From: Pseudonocardia sp. | GTDB taxonomy: Bacteria; Actinomycetota; Actinomycetes; Mycobacteriales; Pseudonocardiaceae | DNA length: 38,324 nt | Assembly: GCA_026785945.1 (NCBI GenBank) | Contig: JAJAZD010000261.1 | Span: forward strand, 1-38,324 | Direction: 5' to 3' | Part shown: positions 36,696-38,324 of the stretch, piece after piece | Layout of the letters: the number at the start of each line of letters is the position of its first letter | Numbering within the stretch: position 1 is the stretch's first letter | Made by a program: the position numbers and the translations under genes | Notes under the pieces: model-generated | Database searches by the model: none | Told to the model about the DNA's origin: nothing | What the model saw: only the letters and a program-made list of their open reading frames with translations

Positions 36696-38324
36696 TCACA
36701 GCAGGCTCAGCTGCTCCCCCTCCGGCCGCGAGGGCGGGCTCCCATCCGCGTCCGCGGCCACCGGGCCCACCTGTCCTCGCAGCGTGGTGACGGCGCCGGA
36801 GAGGCCGTGCCGGTGCAGCAGCGGTGCCACCCGGGCGCCGAGCGCCCGCCGGTAGTCGGGGTCCACGTAGGTACTCCGGCGGTAGAGCCGCGAGTAGGGC
36901 TCCAGGAGCCCCGGGTAGTCCCGCGCGAGCCACGCCAGGAACCACTCCCGGGTGCCGGGCCTCAGGTGCAGTGCGAGCACGCTCGCACCCGTGGCGCCGG
37001 CCGCAGCGATCTGCCCCAGGAGCGTGTCGAGGGCGTCGGAGGAGTCGGTCAGCAGCGGCAGCACCGGTGCGAGCATCACGCTGCACGACAGGCCGGCGTC
37101 GGCGATGCGCCGGACCAGGTCGAGCCGCGCCGTCGGTGACGGGGTGCCGGGTTCGAGCCGCGCCTGCAGGCCGCGATCCAGCAGCGCGATCGACACCCCG
37201 AGCCCGACGGGCACGTCGGCCGCCGCCGCGATGATCTCCGGCAGGTCCCTGGCCAGGACCGTGCCCTTGGTCAGCAGTGAGAACGGGGTGCCGGAGCGCG
37301 CAAGCGCGCCGATCACGGCAGGCATCAACCGGTAGCGTCCCTCGGCGCGCTGGTAGGGGTCGGTGTTGGTGCCCATGGCGACCGGTTCCCGGGCCCAGCG
37401 GGCCGACCGCAGCTCGCGTTCGAGGACGCGCGCCACGTTGACCTTCACCACGATCTGGCTGTCGAAGTCCGCCCCCGCGTCGAGGTCGAGATAGGTGTGC
37501 GTGCCCCGGGCGAAGCAGTTGTGGCTGATCACGCCCTCGGCGACGAAGTCCCCCGTACCGGTCGTGATGTCGAACATCGGCAGCTCCACCCCGAGCGGTG
37601 AGACGTCGAGCACACCGAGCCCCGGGCCGCCCTCGACCGGCGCCCCGTCGATACGGCGCAGGCGGGAGACCGCGGGATCGCAGATCTGCAGCAACCGCAG
37701 GACCTCCCCGGCGCCGCCGAGCAACCGGACCGATCGCGCACCGGGACGGCCGGACCCGACCTCGGACCCGATCTCGGACCGGAACCCGAGCCGGCGCAGC
37801 GCACCGGCCGTGCGCCCCACGAGCTCCTCGTCGTCGAGCACCGTCCGCAGCTCCCCGGACTCGCAGACCCCCTGGGCGTCGAGCACCCCGGCGAGGAAGC
37901 CCGCGCACCACTCGTCGCCCGGGTGAGCGGGCCACCGCGCGACATCGGAGACGGGCCCGACTCGCCGCTCGGGCGGGGCGATCCGACCGGGTTCCCACAC
38001 ACCGGCACCCACGGGGACCTGCAGCGTGGGCCGGACCCGGTCGACCTCGGCGAGGAAGTGGTGGGCTCGGCCGAGGGCCTCCAGCTCCAGGCGCTCGGAC
38101 GGGAACGTGGGACCGGCCGCACCGGGACCGCCGCCCTCGCCGCGACCGCCATCGCCGTTGTCACCACCACCGCCGCGGCCGTCGCCGTCGCCGTCGCCGC
38201 GGATCAGCCCACAGAGATAGCCCTGCTGGTAGGCCGGGGTATGACCGTGCCCCGGCCGGCCGAGGCCCACCGGCCGCACGGCGGGCAGCGCGCTCGGCCG
38301 CGGGCCGCCGGGGCCGAGCAGTGA
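36696..38324 (-). CDS. Intein-containing Rv2578c family radical SAM protein (partial)
   Basis: The last 273 codons (36696-37517) are the carboxy part of a radical SAM protein of the Rv2578c type: CFARGTHTYLDLDAGADFDSQIVVKVN, PVAMGTNTDPYQRAEGRYRL, PFSLLTKGTVLARDLPEI and VSIALLDRGLQARLEPGTPSPTARLDLV. The leading Cys should be the third of the CxxxCxxC iron-sulfur motif. Directly before it comes an intein end, GDFVAEGVISHN. The intein frame then continues upstream without a stop to the right edge, so the amino extein and intein start are outside the window. Without splicing the cluster cannot form. The product's substrate is unknown. Gene is minus-strand, 81 bases upstream of aspS. Confidence 0.92.
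   Translation of the reverse strand, partial: SLLGPGGPRPSALPAVRPVGLGRPGHGHTPAYQQGYLCGLIRGDGDGDGRGGGGDNGDGGRGEGGGPGAAGPTFPSERLELEALGRAHHFLAEVDRVRPTLQVPVGAGVWEPGRIAPPERRVGPVSDVARWPAHPGDEWCAGFLAGVLDAQGVCESGELRTVLDDEELVGRTAGALRRLGFRSEIGSEVGSGRPGARSVRLLGGAGEVLRLLQICDPAVSRLRRIDGAPVEGGPGLGVLDVSPLGVELPMFDITTGTGDFVAEGVISHNCFARGTHTYLDLDAGADFDSQIVVKVNVARVLERELRSARWAREPVAMGTNTDPYQRAEGRYRLMPAVIGALARSGTPFSLLTKGTVLARDLPEIIAAAADVPVGLGVSIALLDRGLQARLEPGTPSPTARLDLVRRIADAGLSCSVMLAPVLPLLTDSSDALDTLLGQIAAAGATGASVLALHLRPGTREWFLAWLARDYPGLLEPYSRLYRRSTYVDPDYRRALGARVAPLLHRHGLSGAVTTLRGQVGPVAADADGSPPSRPEGEQLSLL
37518..38324 (-). mobile_element. Intein with LAGLIDADG-type endonuclease domain (partial)
   Basis: At least 269 codons. 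The carboxy splicing block reads MFDITTGTGDFVAEGVISHN (block F then block G), ending in His-Asn immediately before Cys+1 of the extein (Asn at 37518-37520, Cys at 37515-37517). Two LAGLIDADG-like motifs, GYLCGLIRGDG (near 38190-38235) and GFLAGVLDAQG (near 37865-37905), mark a homing endonuclease. A Gly/Asp-rich tract (about 38125-38190) follows the first motif directly, where relatives have ordered sequence, so the endonuclease may be inactive. The amino splicing block with Cys1 is beyond the edge. Confidence 0.88.

Noticed and set aside
34428-37139. Long plus-strand frame antisense to aspS and the radical SAM gene (903 codons)
   Set aside because: Composition is that of a shadow frame; the minus strand encodes clearly conserved proteins.

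Overview
The window is a high-GC actinobacterial chromosome segment. Codons strongly prefer G/C at the third position, GTG starts are common, and stop/start codons overlap as GTGA or ATGA in many gene pairs. Gene content points to the Pseudonocardiales or a relative: SigD/ShbA-like sigma factor, DUF948/DUF6167 pair, DUF574 methyltransferase, F420-type PPOX protein, and an Rv2578c-type radical SAM protein. The genus is an inference.

Layout. 1-427: start of a prepilin peptidase, cut by the left edge. 551-985: PPOX-fold F420 protein. 958-6334 (minus): urease cluster ureA-ureB-ureC, an AMIN-like secreted protein, then ureF-ureG-ureD, with no ureE. 6433-7296: spermidine-synthase-like protein. 7409-9014: decayed stretch with a PPC/DUF296 gene broken by an amber codon and an asparaginase lacking its catalytic half. 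9015-14268 (minus): conserved core operon DUF948, DUF6167, alaS, ruvX, mltG. 14350-16222: sigma factor and a divergent TetR. 16268-21384: arginine catabolism around an Lrp regulator, with ornithine aminotransferase plus a DDAH-like arginine hydrolase on the minus strand and arginine deiminase plus a DUF4185 protein on the plus strand. 21466-24629: remnants (phosphotransferase, alpha/beta hydrolase, XRE regulator, flavin hydroxylase tail) around an intact TetR-rhodanese module with two palindromic operators. 24604-26978: homogentisate dioxygenase and fumarylacetoacetase. 27004-31529: rarA, DUF574 methyltransferase, Lrp and aminotransferase, small CxxC protein. 31557-36611 (minus): SGNH hydrolase, phosphotransferase-like protein, DUF389 membrane protein, aspS. 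36696-38324 (minus): radical SAM protein interrupted by an intein, cut by the right edge.

Themes. Much of the accessory content releases ammonia or carbon from nitrogen compounds: urease, two arginine hydrolases, ornithine aminotransferase, a decayed asparaginase, and the tyrosine/phenylalanine end-pathway (HmgA-FahA). These blocks sit between core genes (aspS, rarA, alaS-ruvX-mltG, prepilin peptidase) that I recall as much closer together in Mycobacterium tuberculosis. The window therefore looks like an ancestral core locus opened by several insertions and partial deletions.

The most notable items are the intein placed exactly before the third cluster cysteine of the radical SAM protein, an Asn signature suggesting that the DDAH-like enzyme is an arginine dihydrolase feeding RocD, a 14-bp tandem array made of start/stop modules between an Lrp gene and its aminotransferase, palindromes inside or between urease genes, and paired operators at two divergent regulators.
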